The notes under the pieces are model-generated. The model searched no databases. It was not told the DNA's origin and saw nothing but the letters and a program-made list of their open reading frames with translations. From assembly GCA_004293165.1 (NCBI GenBank), contig RDYL01000009.1, positions 1 to 64,000 of the forward strand: 64,000 nt of DNA, given 5' to 3'. This DNA is from Flavobacteriia bacterium (GTDB lineage Bacteria; Bacteroidota; Bacteroidia; Flavobacteriales; Flavobacteriaceae). The position numbers and the translations under genes were made by a program. This document shows, piece by piece, positions 16,317-25,811 of this stretch; the first letter of the stretch is position 1, and every line of letters begins with the position of its first letter.

Positions 16317-19300
16317 TTATTGTATATTAATATATTGTAATTCTAATTGTGTCTGGTTGTATTGGTTTACGGCATCTAAATAATCCACCTGTATTGTGGT
16401 GGCATTCTCTAAACTTTGGATGAATTGGAAAAAATCAATTTCACCCTGTTTATAACTCATATTGGCCACTTTAATAATTTCTTGAGACACTTTTTTTCCG
16501 TATTGGTTATAGTAATCAATTGCTTGATTGTGTTGTTCTAATTCGCTGTTTTTCTGTTTTATGTGCGCATCAATTTTAATTAATTCGTGTTGCTTTTGTT
16601 GTTCCCAAGCTTGAGATTCTAACTTAGCCACTTTTGATTTTGCCACATTGCCATTGAATAATAAAGGAACAGCCAGTCCTACTTGAAATCCATATAAAGA
16701 TTGCGTAATGCCACTATTTCTACCTTTAAAATACTCGATATTTACATCAGGTAACCAGTTTTGTTTTTGAAGCTGTTCGTTTGATTTGTACTTGCTAGTA
16801 ATACTTTCTAAATAAGTTCCATACAATGCTTTACTTGAAGTATCTAATAAATTATTAATAGGTTTAACTTCATTCGCTTTTATGGTAATTATTTCCTCTG
16901 ATTGAATCAATGCTTGTAATACTTCTAATTGCGCTTTTTTCTCTTTATCGAGTTGCGAAAGCTTGGTACTAATTTGTCTAAATTTAGCTTCAGCAGTTAT
17001 TTTTTCCAAATAATTTGTTTCCCCTAATTCAAATCTTCTGTTGCTTGCTTTGGAAAAATTTTGATACAAACTATCCAAATAGCGATACAATTTTTCTTGG
17101 TGTTGCAAATACACAATTTGATGATAGACTTTAGAAACTTCTAATTTGAGTTTGTTTTTTTGCAATTCGAAAGAAGCTTTTTGACTTTCTAACTCGGCTT
17201 TATACACCTTTCTTTGAGCGCCATAAACCGTTGGAAATGCAAAGGATTGTTGCACTCCGAATACTTTTAAAGGTTCGTTATTTAGGGCTAAATTATTTTG
17301 GTCATAACTGTAATACACATTGGTTTTATCAAAAGAATAAGCGGTTTTAACAGTAGCATTAGCTTTGTCGATTTGCAATTGCCCCGCTTTTACTAGTTTA
17401 TTGTTTTGCAAAGCTTTAGACATCATTGAATCTAATTCAGTAGTATTTTCTTGTGCAAAACCAAAGCTGGTTCCAAATAAGAATAACAAAATATAAGTTC
17501 CACTTACGTGTTTTTTGAATTTTGGTTTTTTAAATTCTTTCTCATCAAAGATTTTGAACAAAATAGGTAAAACAATCATGGTTAAAAGTGTTGCTGTAAA
17601 CAATCCTCCAATAACTACGGTGGCTAATGGTCGTTGCACCTCTGCTCCTGCACCAGATGAAATAGCCATAGGTAAAAATCCTAAAGCAGCGGCTGCAGCA
17701 GTTAATAAAACTGGTCGAAGTCTATCGGTGGTTCCTTTTAAAATAAGCTCGTTCATATCTTTCATACCACTGTGTTTTAATTCTTTAAAATGTTCAATCA
17801 ACACAATACCATTCAATACAGCTATACCAAATAATGCTATAAATCCAACGCCTGCCGAAATACTAAAAGGCAAATCGCGTATCCATAAAAATAAAACACC
17901 ACCTACAGCAGACAATGGAATTGCAGAATAAACCATTAAGGCTTCTTTGATTGATCCAAAGGCAAAATGTAACAATATAAAAATCAAAAATAAGGCAATA
18001 GGTACTGCAATAAGTAATCGGGCTTTTGCACTTTGCAAATTTTCAAATTGCCCACCATACGTAACACGATATCCTGAAGGTAACTTAATTTCAGTATCAA
18101 TAATTTTCTTAACATCATCAACAACACTTTGTAAATCACGGTTTCTTACGTTGATTCCCACAATGATTCTTCGGTTGGTATTATCTCTTGAAATTTTTGC
18201 AGGCCCTTCGGTATATTCGATAGAAGCTAATTCTCTTAACGGAATTTGCTCACCATTTGGAGTGGAAACATATAAATTTCGTAAATCTTCAATATCCGTT
18301 CTGTTGGTTTTATCTAAACGAATCACCATATCAAAACGTTTTTCACCTTCAAATACATTTCCGACTGTTTTTCCTGCGAAACCCAAAGCAATCATTTCGT
18401 TTAAGTCGGCAATATTTAAACCATAACGAGCAATTTTACTTCGGTCGTATTGCACAAACATTTGAGGCAAACCTTCTGTTTTTTCAATGATGATATCCGA
18501 AGCCCCTTCTACATTTTTAATAGCTTTTTCAATTTCATGGGCTTTTTTGGCTAAAATATCTAAATCTTCCCCAAAAATTTTAATCGCCACATCGGAACGA
18601 GAACCCGAAATTAATTCGTTGAAACGCATTTCGATAGGTTGCGTAAATTCGATTTCCATATTTGGAATTTTCTCTTCAAGTGCCGCTTTGATTTTATCAG
18701 CCAATTCATCTTTTGTATCGGCAGAAACCCATTCTGATTTAGGTTTTAATTTTACAATAATATCACTTTCCTCCATACTCATCGGGTCAGTTGGCACTTC
18801 GGCAGCACCAATTCTACTTACCACTTGGGTTACTTCAGGGAAATTCTTAAGAATTATTTTCTCGATTTTTGTAGTAGTTTCAATGGTTTTAGACAAGGAA
18901 GTCCCCGTTTTTAAAACAGGTTGAATCACGAAATCACCTTCATCTAATGTTGGGATAAATTCCCCTCCCATGGTTGCAAACAATCCAACGGCTAAAAATA
19001 ATAAGCCAACAGCACCATATAGTACTTTTTTAGTATTACCTAAAGCCCAAGTAATCACAGGTAAATACCATGAATTCAATTTGTTAATTAACCGATTAGA
19101 GATGGATTTTGGGTTTTCTTCTTGCGGTTTTAAAAACAAGGAAGCTGCCACTGGAACATAAGTAAAACAGAACAACATGGCGCCAATTAATGCAAAACTA
19201 AATGTCATTGCCATAGGTTTGAACATTTTTCCTTCCACACCCGATAAAGAAAGAATTGGAATAAATACAATAAGTATGATTAACTGACCAAAAATAGCCG

Positions 19301-20654
19301 AATTCATCATTTTAGAAGCACTTTTATAAGTAATTTGGTCAATTTCTAACTGACGTTCTTCTTTAGCCATGCCTACTAAATGTTTGGATTTATGCGCAAT
19401 TTGAAAAGCGATGAACTCGACTATAATGACGGCTCCATCGATGATGATACCGAAGTCGATAGCACCTAAACTCATTAAATTGGCATCAATTCCAAAAATA
19501 TTCATAAAGGAAATCGCAAACAATAAACAAAGTGGTATAACAGAAGCTACTACCAATCCTGAACGCCAATTTCCAAGCAATAAAACCACCACAAAAATTA
19601 CGATTAAACAACCTAAGATTAAGTTTTCGGCAACAGTAAATGTTGTTTTTCCTACTAACTCACTGCGTTCTAAAAATCCGTTGATGTAAACACCTTCAGG
19701 TAATGTTTTTTCAATTTCAGCCACGCGATGTTTTACATCATCAATTACTTGTTTTGAATTGCCTCCTTTTAGCATCATTACTTGACCTAAAACTTTCTCG
19801 CCTTCGCCGTTTCCTGTAATGGCTCCAAAACGATTCGCATGCCCAAATTGAACTTTGGCAATGTCTTTAATATAAATTGGTAATCCCGAATCGTTTTTAA
19901 CAACAATATTTTCAATATCTTGAGCAGAATTTACTTTTCCTTCGCCACGAATGAAATAGCTTTGATTGGTTTTTTCAATATATGAACCACCAGCAATACT
20001 ATTGTTTTTTTCTAAGGCGGTAAAAACATCCGAAGTAGAAATATTCATAGCCTTTAAACTAGCTGGATGTATTGCAATTTCATATTGTTTTAAATAGCCA
20101 CCCCAAGTATTGATTTCAACCACACCTTTGATGCCAGACAATTGTCTTTTTACGACCCAATCTTGTATGGTTCGTAAATCGGTAACAGTGTATTGATTTT
20201 TAAATTCAGGCTTAACTTCTAAAGTATATTGATAAATTTCACCTAAACCAGTAGTAATGGGTCCCATTTCTGGTGTTCCAAATCCTTCTGGGATTTTTTC
20301 GGCTGCTGTTTTTATTTTTTCAGCAATTAATTGGCGAGGTAAATACGTTCCTATTTCATCTTCAAAAACAATAGTAACAACTGATAATCCAAATTTTGAA
20401 ATTGAACGAATTTCTTTTACACTGGGTAAATTAGCCATTTCAATTTCAACAGGATAGGTAATATATTGTTCTATATCTTGTGTAGATAAATTACGAGAAG
20501 TAGTAATTACCTGCACTTGATTATTAGTAACATCTGGGACAGCCCCAATGGATATTTGAAAAACAGAAAACAAACCAAAACCCAAGACTCCTAGTGTAAA
20601 TAAAAGGACAATAAGTTTGTTTTTTAAACTAAAAGCAATAATTTTTTCTAACAT
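16317..20654 (-). CDS. CusA/CzcA-family RND pump fused to TolC-like outer-membrane factor
   Basis: The protein has 1445 residues. Residues 1 to about 1040 are a complete heavy-metal RND pump: N-terminal helix, large periplasmic loops, and the HME signature in DFGIIIDGAVIIVEF near residue 400. Residues about 1045-1445 are a CzcC/TolC-type channel, introduced by a second signal-like helix (YILLFLFGTSFGFAQ) and rich in coiled-coil helices (QLDKEKKAQLEVLQAL and others). The proton-driven pump exports metal ions from periplasm or cytoplasm. Fusion of inner- and outer-membrane parts in one gene recurs in Bacteroidota; the chain is probably cut after the internal signal. It is followed 7 bases later by the adaptor gene. 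Confidence 0.92.
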   Translation of the reverse strand: MLEKIIAFSLKNKLIVLLFTLGVLGFGLFSVFQISIGAVPDVTNNQVQVITTSRNLSTQDIEQYITYPVEIEMANLPSVKEIRSISKFGLSVVTIVFEDEIGTYLPRQLIAEKIKTAAEKIPEGFGTPEMGPITTGLGEIYQYTLEVKPEFKNQYTVTDLRTIQDWVVKRQLSGIKGVVEINTWGGYLKQYEIAIHPASLKAMNISTSDVFTALEKNNSIAGGSYIEKTNQSYFIRGEGKVNSAQDIENIVVKNDSGLPIYIKDIAKVQFGHANRFGAITGNGEGEKVLGQVMMLKGGNSKQVIDDVKHRVAEIEKTLPEGVYINGFLERSELVGKTTFTVAENLILGCLIVIFVVVLLLGNWRSGLVVASVIPLCLLFAISFMNIFGIDANLMSLGAIDFGIIIDGAVIIVEFIAFQIAHKSKHLVGMAKEERQLEIDQITYKSASKMMNSAIFGQLIILIVFIPILSLSGVEGKMFKPMAMTFSFALIGAMLFCFTYVPVAASLFLKPQEENPKSISNRLINKLNSWYLPVITWALGNTKKVLYGAVGLLFLAVGLFATMGGEFIPTLDEGDFVIQPVLKTGTSLSKTIETTTKIEKIILKNFPEVTQVVSRIGAAEVPTDPMSMEESDIIVKLKPKSEWVSADTKDELADKIKAALEEKIPNMEIEFTQPIEMRFNELISGSRSDVAIKIFGEDLDILAKKAHEIEKAIKNVEGASDIIIEKTEGLPQMFVQYDRSKIARYGLNIADLNEMIALGFAGKTVGNVFEGEKRFDMVIRLDKTNRTDIEDLRNLYVSTPNGEQIPLRELASIEYTEGPAKISRDNTNRRIIVGINVRNRDLQSVVDDVKKIIDTEIKLPSGYRVTYGGQFENLQSAKARLLIAVPIALFLIFILLHFAFGSIKEALMVYSAIPLSAVGGVLFLWIRDLPFSISAGVGFIALFGIAVLNGIVLIEHFKELKHSGMKDMNELILKGTTDRLRPVLLTAAAAALGFLPMAISSGAGAEVQRPLATVVIGGLFTATLLTMIVLPILFKIFDEKEFKKPKFKKHVSGTYILLFLFGTSFGFAQENTTELDSMMSKALQNNKLVKAGQLQIDKANATVKTAYSFDKTNVYYSYDQNNLALNNEPLKVFGVQQSFAFPTVYGAQRKVYKAELESQKASFELQKNKLKLEVSKVYHQIVYLQHQEKLYRYLDSLYQNFSKASNRRFELGETNYLEKITAEAKFRQISTKLSQLDKEKKAQLEVLQALIQSEEIITIKANEVKPINNLLDTSSKALYGTYLESITSKYKSNEQLQKQNWLPDVNIEYFKGRNSGITQSLYGFQVGLAVPLLFNGNVAKSKVAKLESQAWEQQKQHELIKIDAHIKQKNSELEQHNQAIDYYNQYGKKVSQEIIKVANMSYKQGEIDFFQFIQSLENATTIQVDYLDAVNQYNQTQLELQYINIQ

Positions 20655-20746
20655 TTTAATACATTTTTAAAATAAATAAATATCATTTATCTTTTAAGAT
20701 AATTAGAATTGAAACCTTATCAATGAATCAATTATAAAAGAATATA

Positions 20747-21121
20747 TTAGAATATTTTAGGCGGTAACCAAATTGAAATAATCAAATTGGATGTAAATGA
20801 TTTATTGTAGAAAAATTTCTTTGTAATCGCAATAATAGGATTAATTAATTGTAACTGAAACGTCATTAAAGGGAAAACAAATAACACACTTATCGAATTA
20901 TCAAGTGTTTTAAAAGGTAAATTTTGATGGTCTTGATTGTTGTCAACATTTTTAGCATAGTGTAACTTAATGTATTCTATGAATGATATGGAATTAGAAG
21001 ACAATTCATTTTTATGAGCTTTGTAATGCTCAACAAGATTAGGTAATTTTACTAATTGCCCAAGTGATGTGTTAGCACATAGGAAAACAAAAACTAAGAA
21101 ATAGACAATTAACTTGTTCAT
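20747..21121 (-). CDS. Small exported protein upstream of the efflux operon
   Basis: It has 124 residues: a signal peptide (MNKLIVYFLVFVFLCANTSLGQ), a polar part with LVEHYKAHKNELSSNSISF and HYAKNVDNNQDHQNLPFK, and a hydrophobic C-terminal half (SVLFVFPLMTFQLQLINPII). I recall similar proteins leading Cus-type operons in flavobacteria. The His/Asp-rich middle (DNNQDHQNLP) could bind metal, but this is inference. It stands 92 bases before the pump start and is likely the first gene of that operon. The function is unknown. Confidence 0.7.
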   Translation of the reverse strand: MNKLIVYFLVFVFLCANTSLGQLVKLPNLVEHYKAHKNELSSNSISFIEYIKLHYAKNVDNNQDHQNLPFKTLDNSISVLFVFPLMTFQLQLINPIIAITKKFFYNKSFTSNLIISIWLPPKIF

Positions 21122-21167
21122 TTTATACTATTTTAATCAGTATATAAATATACTAAAAACTATAGTA

Positions 21168-21186
21168 CAAATGTATAGCAAATGTA
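21168..21186 (-). promoter_or_regulatory. Possible promoter -7 elements (TACATTTG, twice)
   Basis: Read on the minus strand, TACATTTG occurs twice, 11 bases apart, matching the Bacteroidota -7 consensus TAnnTTTG about 50 bases before the start at 21121. A matching TTG at the right distance is not evident, so the call is tentative. Confidence 0.4.
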
Positions 21187-21204
21187 TAAGAAATACCTTA
21201 AGAA

Positions 21205-22596
21205 CTACTTAAGTTTGGCTAAAGAAAAACTTAAACTAAAAGTGGTACCAACGTTTAATTTACTATCAACTGAAATTTCAAATTTCAATAAATCACAAAG
21301 CCTTTTTACAATAGATAAACCTAGTCCAGTTCCTTTTATTTGAGCATGATTGGTAACATCTGAACGGTAAAACGAATTGAAAATTTTATTCATATCGTCA
21401 GGAGCAATTCCTATTCCGTTATCGGATATTGAAAAAGTAATATGGTGTTCATTTTGCGATAGTTTAATTCGAATTTCCCCAGTACTATCTGAATATTTTA
21501 TAGCATTTGAAAGTAAATTACTTATTATAATTGAAACGAGATAATTGTCGGATTGAATATAATAATCATCTGAAAAAGAAGTGATAATTTTTATTTTTTT
21601 ACTTTCAATCTTCTCTGAAAAACGCGTTAGATTGTCTAAAATAATGGCATTTAAATAAATGGTTTCATTTTTAATATTTTGCTTTTGATTTTCAAATCGT
21701 GCCAGCAGTAATAATTGATCCACCATGTGGTTCAATCGATTCACTTCTGAAATACAAAAATTTATTTTCTCTTCATATTCGTGCTGATTTCTTGGTTTTC
21801 GTATTAAAACTTCCATGGTGCCTTTTATGACTGCCAAAGGAGTTCTTAATTCGTGGGAAGCATCAGAAGTAAATTGTTTTTCACGTTCAATAGCATTTTC
21901 TACCCTATCCAAAAGGTTATTAATATTTTGCGATAACACAAATAATTCATCTTTATTGATGGGAAGCGGAATGCGTGATTTTAAATTGTCTTTTGTAATT
22001 TGACTCGATGTATCAATTATGGTACTAACAGGTTTAATACTTCTTCCCGCTAAAAAACGAGCAATTAAAAAGAGTAAGATTAAAATTAAAGGATATGAAA
22101 TTAATAAGATGTTTTTAAGAATTTGAACGATTTCAAAATCTTCTAAAGACATGGCAACTACAAGGTAACCAACAACTTGATCTTTATTTATAATACCAGT
22201 TTGAATTTGACGAATAGGAATTCCATTGAGCTTGGTATCTGTAAACTTATTGTTTTGATTAGTAGCTAATAATTGAATATTTGAACTTTTTAAATTTGGA
22301 GATTTATCAATAAGTTGCTTATTTGTATCATAAAACTCAACAAACACTGGATTCACACTAATTGAATTATGCTCTCTAGCACGCCATTGATCTACTTGAA
22401 TTAGATAAGTGTCATTTGAATCGGTAGAAACATCGTCTAAGTGTTTGTATAATTCCTCTTGTATTTCCTCATTAATGTGTTGATTTACACTATATTTTAC
22501 AATCGTAAAAATGGATAGAAAAACTATTGCAATCAATATTGAACTACTCAAAATGTAGTTAAAAGCAATTCTGTTTTTAAATGAAAAGGATAACAT
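21205..22596 (-). CDS. Sensor histidine kinase of the metal two-component system
   Basis: It has 463 residues. Two membrane helices (about 13-33 and 160-180) bracket a periplasmic sensor domain. HAMP, HisKA with the phospho-His in SDASHELRTPLAVIKG, and HATPase_c with NLLSNAIKYS, DNGIGIAPDD and GTGLGLSIVKRL follow. It pairs with the OmpR-type regulator at 23485-24150; the CDF transporter gene lies between them. The start is 3 bases after the CDF stop, so it is translated from the same message. The signal is probably a metal ion, inferred from the neighbouring CDF and Cus genes. Family orthologues include CusS/CzcS-type kinases. Confidence 0.88.
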   Translation of the reverse strand: MLSFSFKNRIAFNYILSSSILIAIVFLSIFTIVKYSVNQHINEEIQEELYKHLDDVSTDSNDTYLIQVDQWRAREHNSISVNPVFVEFYDTNKQLIDKSPNLKSSNIQLLATNQNNKFTDTKLNGIPIRQIQTGIINKDQVVGYLVVAMSLEDFEIVQILKNILLISYPLILILLFLIARFLAGRSIKPVSTIIDTSSQITKDNLKSRIPLPINKDELFVLSQNINNLLDRVENAIEREKQFTSDASHELRTPLAVIKGTMEVLIRKPRNQHEYEEKINFCISEVNRLNHMVDQLLLLARFENQKQNIKNETIYLNAIILDNLTRFSEKIESKKIKIITSFSDDYYIQSDNYLVSIIISNLLSNAIKYSDSTGEIRIKLSQNEHHITFSISDNGIGIAPDDMNKIFNSFYRSDVTNHAQIKGTGLGLSIVKRLCDLLKFEISVDSKLNVGTTFSLSFSLAKLK

Positions 22597-22598
22597 AA

Positions 22599-23483
22599 TT
22601 AACGTACAATAGTTTCAAAATTAGGCTCAATATGAATTAAAACATGACCTAAATCCATTAATTTATTTCGTAGTGTATCTTTTAAAATATGCGCAATATC
22701 ATGGCCTTCTTTAACCGATTTATTGCCATCTACCATTACATGCAAATCTACATGATATTTCATTCCTGCTTTTCTAATAAAGCATTTTTCAATACATATA
22801 ACCCCTGAAACCGTTTGAGAAATGGTTTTAATTTCGGCTTCTAAATCGTGGTATAAATGTTCATCCATGATTTCACCTAAAGCAGGTCTGAATATTTTAT
22901 AGGAATTATAGAGTATTAAAAAAGAAGCTAATAAAGCGGCCCAATCATCAGCAGATTCATAGCCTTTTCCAAAATACAATGCAATAGAAATACCAATAAA
23001 TGCTGCAACTGATGTTATAGCGTCGCTTCTGTGATGCCAAGCATCGGCTTTTAACGAACTGCTATTGGTTTCGATGCTTTTTTTCATGACAATTTGGAAC
23101 GAAATTTCTTTCCATAGAATGATAGCTCCAAGCACATAAAGTGTGAAAGGTTTTGGAAGTTCATGAGGTGTTCCAATATTATGAAAACTTTCATAAGCTA
23201 TAACCGTAGCCGAAGTAATTAAAAAACCAACCACTAAAAACGTAATCAAAGGTTCTGCTCTTCCATGGCCATAAGGATGATTTTCGTCGGCAGGACGATT
23301 GGAATATTTGATTCCAAAAAGCACTAAAAAAGAGGCAAAAATATCAGCTGTTGATTCTATGGCATCGGCAATCATGGCATATGAATTACCAAAATAGCCT
23401 GTTATTCCTTTTATTAAAGCTAATAAAGTATTTCCTATAATGCTAAAATAAGTGGCTTTTACAGCTGTTTCGGTTTTTGACAT
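22599..23483 (-). CDS. Cation diffusion facilitator (CDF) metal transporter
   Basis: I choose the start MSKTETAVKATYF at 23483, one base after the regulator stop; the upstream in-frame start would overlap the regulator by 17 bases. The protein has about 294 residues with six helices. The cation site shows as D-A-I-E-S-T-A-D in helix II and H-H-R-S-D in helix V (DAWHHRSDAITS), and a cytoplasmic ferredoxin-like domain forms the end (CIEKCFIRKAGMKYHVDLHVMV). CDF proteins export Zn2+, Fe2+, Co2+, Mn2+ or Ni2+ in exchange for protons. Position between regulator and kinase genes suggests autoregulated metal export. Confidence 0.9.
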   Translation of the reverse strand: MSKTETAVKATYFSIIGNTLLALIKGITGYFGNSYAMIADAIESTADIFASFLVLFGIKYSNRPADENHPYGHGRAEPLITFLVVGFLITSATVIAYESFHNIGTPHELPKPFTLYVLGAIILWKEISFQIVMKKSIETNSSSLKADAWHHRSDAITSVAAFIGISIALYFGKGYESADDWAALLASFLILYNSYKIFRPALGEIMDEHLYHDLEAEIKTISQTVSGVICIEKCFIRKAGMKYHVDLHVMVDGNKSVKEGHDIAHILKDTLRNKLMDLGHVLIHIEPNFETIVR

Positions 23484-23484
23484 G

Positions 23485-24150
23485 CTAATTATCGTTTGCA
23501 ATATATCCTACTCCTCTAATGGTTTTGATTAAATCTTGGTCTTTGGTTAAATTCAGTTTTTTTCGAATGGCATTCATAAAAACATCAATGACACCCGTAT
23601 CATATTCAAAGTGAATATCCCAAACATCTTCAATAATTTTGTTTCTAGTGCAAACGTTTCCTTTATTTTTTATAAGATATTCTAATAATTCATATTCACG
23701 ATGCGTTAATGAAACTTCGTTATTATCAACAAAGACTTGAAATTTAGATTTATCAATTGTAATGTTACCCAAAGTTACAATTTTTGCTTCGTCTTTTGCT
23801 CTAAAATGAATTTTAATTCGTTCCAAAAGCTCTTCAAAAGAAAATGGTTTTTTGATGTAATCATTAGCACCAGCTTTTAGTCCTTCAATAGTCTCTTGTA
23901 CCGTGTCTTTAGCAGTTAAAAATAAAATCGGTATCGTTATATTTTGATTTCTAATACTACGACACACTTCAATTCCTTGCATTTTTGGCAACATCCAATC
24001 TAGCAAAATTAAATCCACAGGAAGTTCTAATGCTTTTTGCAATCCATCAACACCGTCAAAGGCTGTAGAAACAGTATAATTTTCTTCTTCTAAACCTTGC
24101 TTCAGAAAATCAACAATACCTTTTTCATCTTCAATTATTAAAATGTGCAT
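23485..24150 (-). CDS. OmpR/CusR-family response regulator
   Basis: It has 221 residues. The receiver domain carries the acidic pocket (EDE near residue 7), phospho-acceptor D in LILLDWMLPK (about 54), T in FLTAKD and K in YIKKPFSF. The C-terminal winged helix is of OmpR type (LTHREYELLEYLIKNKG and VIDVFMNAIRKKL, ending TIRGVGYIA). It follows the DUF3570 gene by 11 bases and is followed immediately by the CDF gene and then its kinase. It probably controls this operon and possibly the Cus operon; sequence alone does not show which. Confidence 0.92.
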   Translation of the reverse strand: MHILIIEDEKGIVDFLKQGLEEENYTVSTAFDGVDGLQKALELPVDLILLDWMLPKMQGIEVCRSIRNQNITIPILFLTAKDTVQETIEGLKAGANDYIKKPFSFEELLERIKIHFRAKDEAKIVTLGNITIDKSKFQVFVDNNEVSLTHREYELLEYLIKNKGNVCTRNKIIEDVWDIHFEYDTGVIDVFMNAIRKKLNLTKDQDLIKTIRGVGYIANDN

Positions 24151-24161
24151 AACAACTATAA

Positions 24162-25601
24162 TTATTGTTCGACAAATTTGATTCCGAAAGAGACAATATT
24201 TGCATTTAATCCATCATTTCTATCATAATGACTGTATCTAAAATCAATATTTTTTAAACCAAATTTCCAAATTTTAGCATTCGTAAAAATATCTGTATAT
24301 CCAACTCCAAAACCATATTGGTTGGCATTAAAAGTAGATAAATCATAATCTGAAGTATAATATTTTTCTGTTGAAAGATGTTCATCAAACGGTGCAAAAT
24401 ATTTTGCTTTTCCTTGCGTATAATATCTATACGAAGGGTAAATAGTAAATTTATCTGATAGTTTAACTGGTAGTTCAATACTTGCAGTATGGGATGTTAC
24501 TCCCCAATCATCCCAATAATATCTGTAATAACTTCTAAGGGTTACTCTTTCATTTAAATAATAATTCAATCGGGCTCCAACAGGTATTTTAAAACGAGTT
24601 CCAGGTAAACGCTCAATATCATCGGCTAATTGATAAACTCCTTGATTTTGACTAGTTGCATATACTGGAATATACTGAGCTTCCCCTATATAATAATTTG
24701 CTTTATCGGCAAAATAAACTCTTTGATAGGGTGTAGATAACATTCCTGTTTGTGACAATACATCAAAAAAGACAGAGAATTGGAGTTTTTTAGTGGCTAC
24801 TTGAGAAAAACCAAAAGAGGCAGAATATGAATTTCTATTTGTGCTTTCCCAATTTTTATATGCGGATGGAAGATAGGCAGTAGAAGCATTTCCAAATTTA
24901 TCTAAAATAGTAACTCCACTAAAATAGCCATTGGATTGAAAACCTGAACCATAACTAGCATATTCATGTAATTCTGTAGGATAAATAGGTCGCCATTGAT
25001 CTAAATAAGCATTTACTTTTAAGGATACTTCTGAATTTTTGTCATTAAATAACTTTGCGATTCCTCCACCAAATCCAATAGAAGTATAATCATATTCATT
25101 TGAAAAGGCAACATCAGCATTCCAAACTAAAGTTCTATCATCACTTGAATGACTATAATTTGCTACAACAGAGGCATAAACATCTTGAGCAGAAGCTCCT
25201 GAAGAAGCTTGCCAAGGGGTTCCAGATGGCCCCGCTGCTACTCTATCATCGTCATCGCCACCACCACCCGACGCTCCTGAAGCATTAAATGGATTAATAT
25301 TACTTGAAGATGCTGATGTATAAGCAGAAATCCCAGCATCAATAGTTAAAACATCGTCATCATTTAAAGGCATGGCAACTACGATGTTTGAAGTTAAATC
25401 GGTTAATTTTTCAGAACCAATTCCTCCAGAAACAGCCGAATGAATACCATTTTGCTTGTAATAACTCATTAAATAATCTACTTCAATAGATTCTAAAACG
25501 CGTTTTTTATAAGTTACTTCTGTGGAATCTTTTACTTGAGAAAAACCAAGTAGAGAACAGAATACAAATAGTAGGGTTATTTTATTTTTCATTTTTCTCA
25601 A
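24162..25601 (-). CDS. DUF3570 outer-membrane-type beta-barrel protein
   Basis: It has 479 residues: a signal peptide (ITLLFVFCSLLGFSQ), then a conserved N-terminal part (HSAVSGGIGSEKLTD, SASSSNINPF, SYSHSSDD-like text) and a long beta-barrel rich in Tyr and Trp strands. An Asp/Gly-rich loop lies at about 108-125. Two SGAS motifs (NASGAS at 106-111 and SSGAS at 133-137) resemble the flavinylation signature recognised by ApbE. DUF3570 genes are known to cluster with DUF4266, ApbE and thioredoxin-like genes; the complex is thought to be extracytoplasmic redox machinery. Its start directly follows the DUF4266 stop. The function is not established. Confidence 0.85.
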   Translation of the reverse strand: MRKMKNKITLLFVFCSLLGFSQVKDSTEVTYKKRVLESIEVDYLMSYYKQNGIHSAVSGGIGSEKLTDLTSNIVVAMPLNDDDVLTIDAGISAYTSASSSNINPFNASGASGGGGDDDDRVAAGPSGTPWQASSGASAQDVYASVVANYSHSSDDRTLVWNADVAFSNEYDYTSIGFGGGIAKLFNDKNSEVSLKVNAYLDQWRPIYPTELHEYASYGSGFQSNGYFSGVTILDKFGNASTAYLPSAYKNWESTNRNSYSASFGFSQVATKKLQFSVFFDVLSQTGMLSTPYQRVYFADKANYYIGEAQYIPVYATSQNQGVYQLADDIERLPGTRFKIPVGARLNYYLNERVTLRSYYRYYWDDWGVTSHTASIELPVKLSDKFTIYPSYRYYTQGKAKYFAPFDEHLSTEKYYTSDYDLSTFNANQYGFGVGYTDIFTNAKIWKFGLKNIDFRYSHYDRNDGLNANIVSFGIKFVEQ

Positions 25602-25811
25602 TTAATTACAACCACAACCACCACCTGTTTTTCCTCCATTTGCACCAGAAGCGGCTTCACGATATACTTGAAAAGTAGTTTCATAACGTTCTGAACTTCT
25701 GGCTGAAAGTTTCATATCAGGATCATTGATATATTGCTTATCATATTCTTTTACTGAATTGCATGAAATTGCAGAAATAACTACAACTAAAGCTAAAATG
25801 ATTTTTCTCAT
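25602..25811 (-). CDS. DUF4266 lipoprotein
   Basis: It has 69 residues: a lipoprotein signal (MRKIILALVVVISAISC, lipobox ISAISC), a short middle with YDKQYINDPDMKLS and YETTFQVYREA, and a Gly/Cys tail (ASGANGGKTGGGCGCN). The tail has two Cys in a C-x-C pattern at the very end. The SGAN stretch resembles an ApbE target site (S/T-G-A-S/T), though the last residue differs. It is stop-to-start adjacent to both ApbE and DUF3570. It likely sits at the outer face of a membrane as a small redox or metal-binding part of the cassette; that is inference. Confidence 0.85.
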   Translation of the reverse strand: MRKIILALVVVISAISCNSVKEYDKQYINDPDMKLSARSSERYETTFQVYREAASGANGGKTGGGCGCN

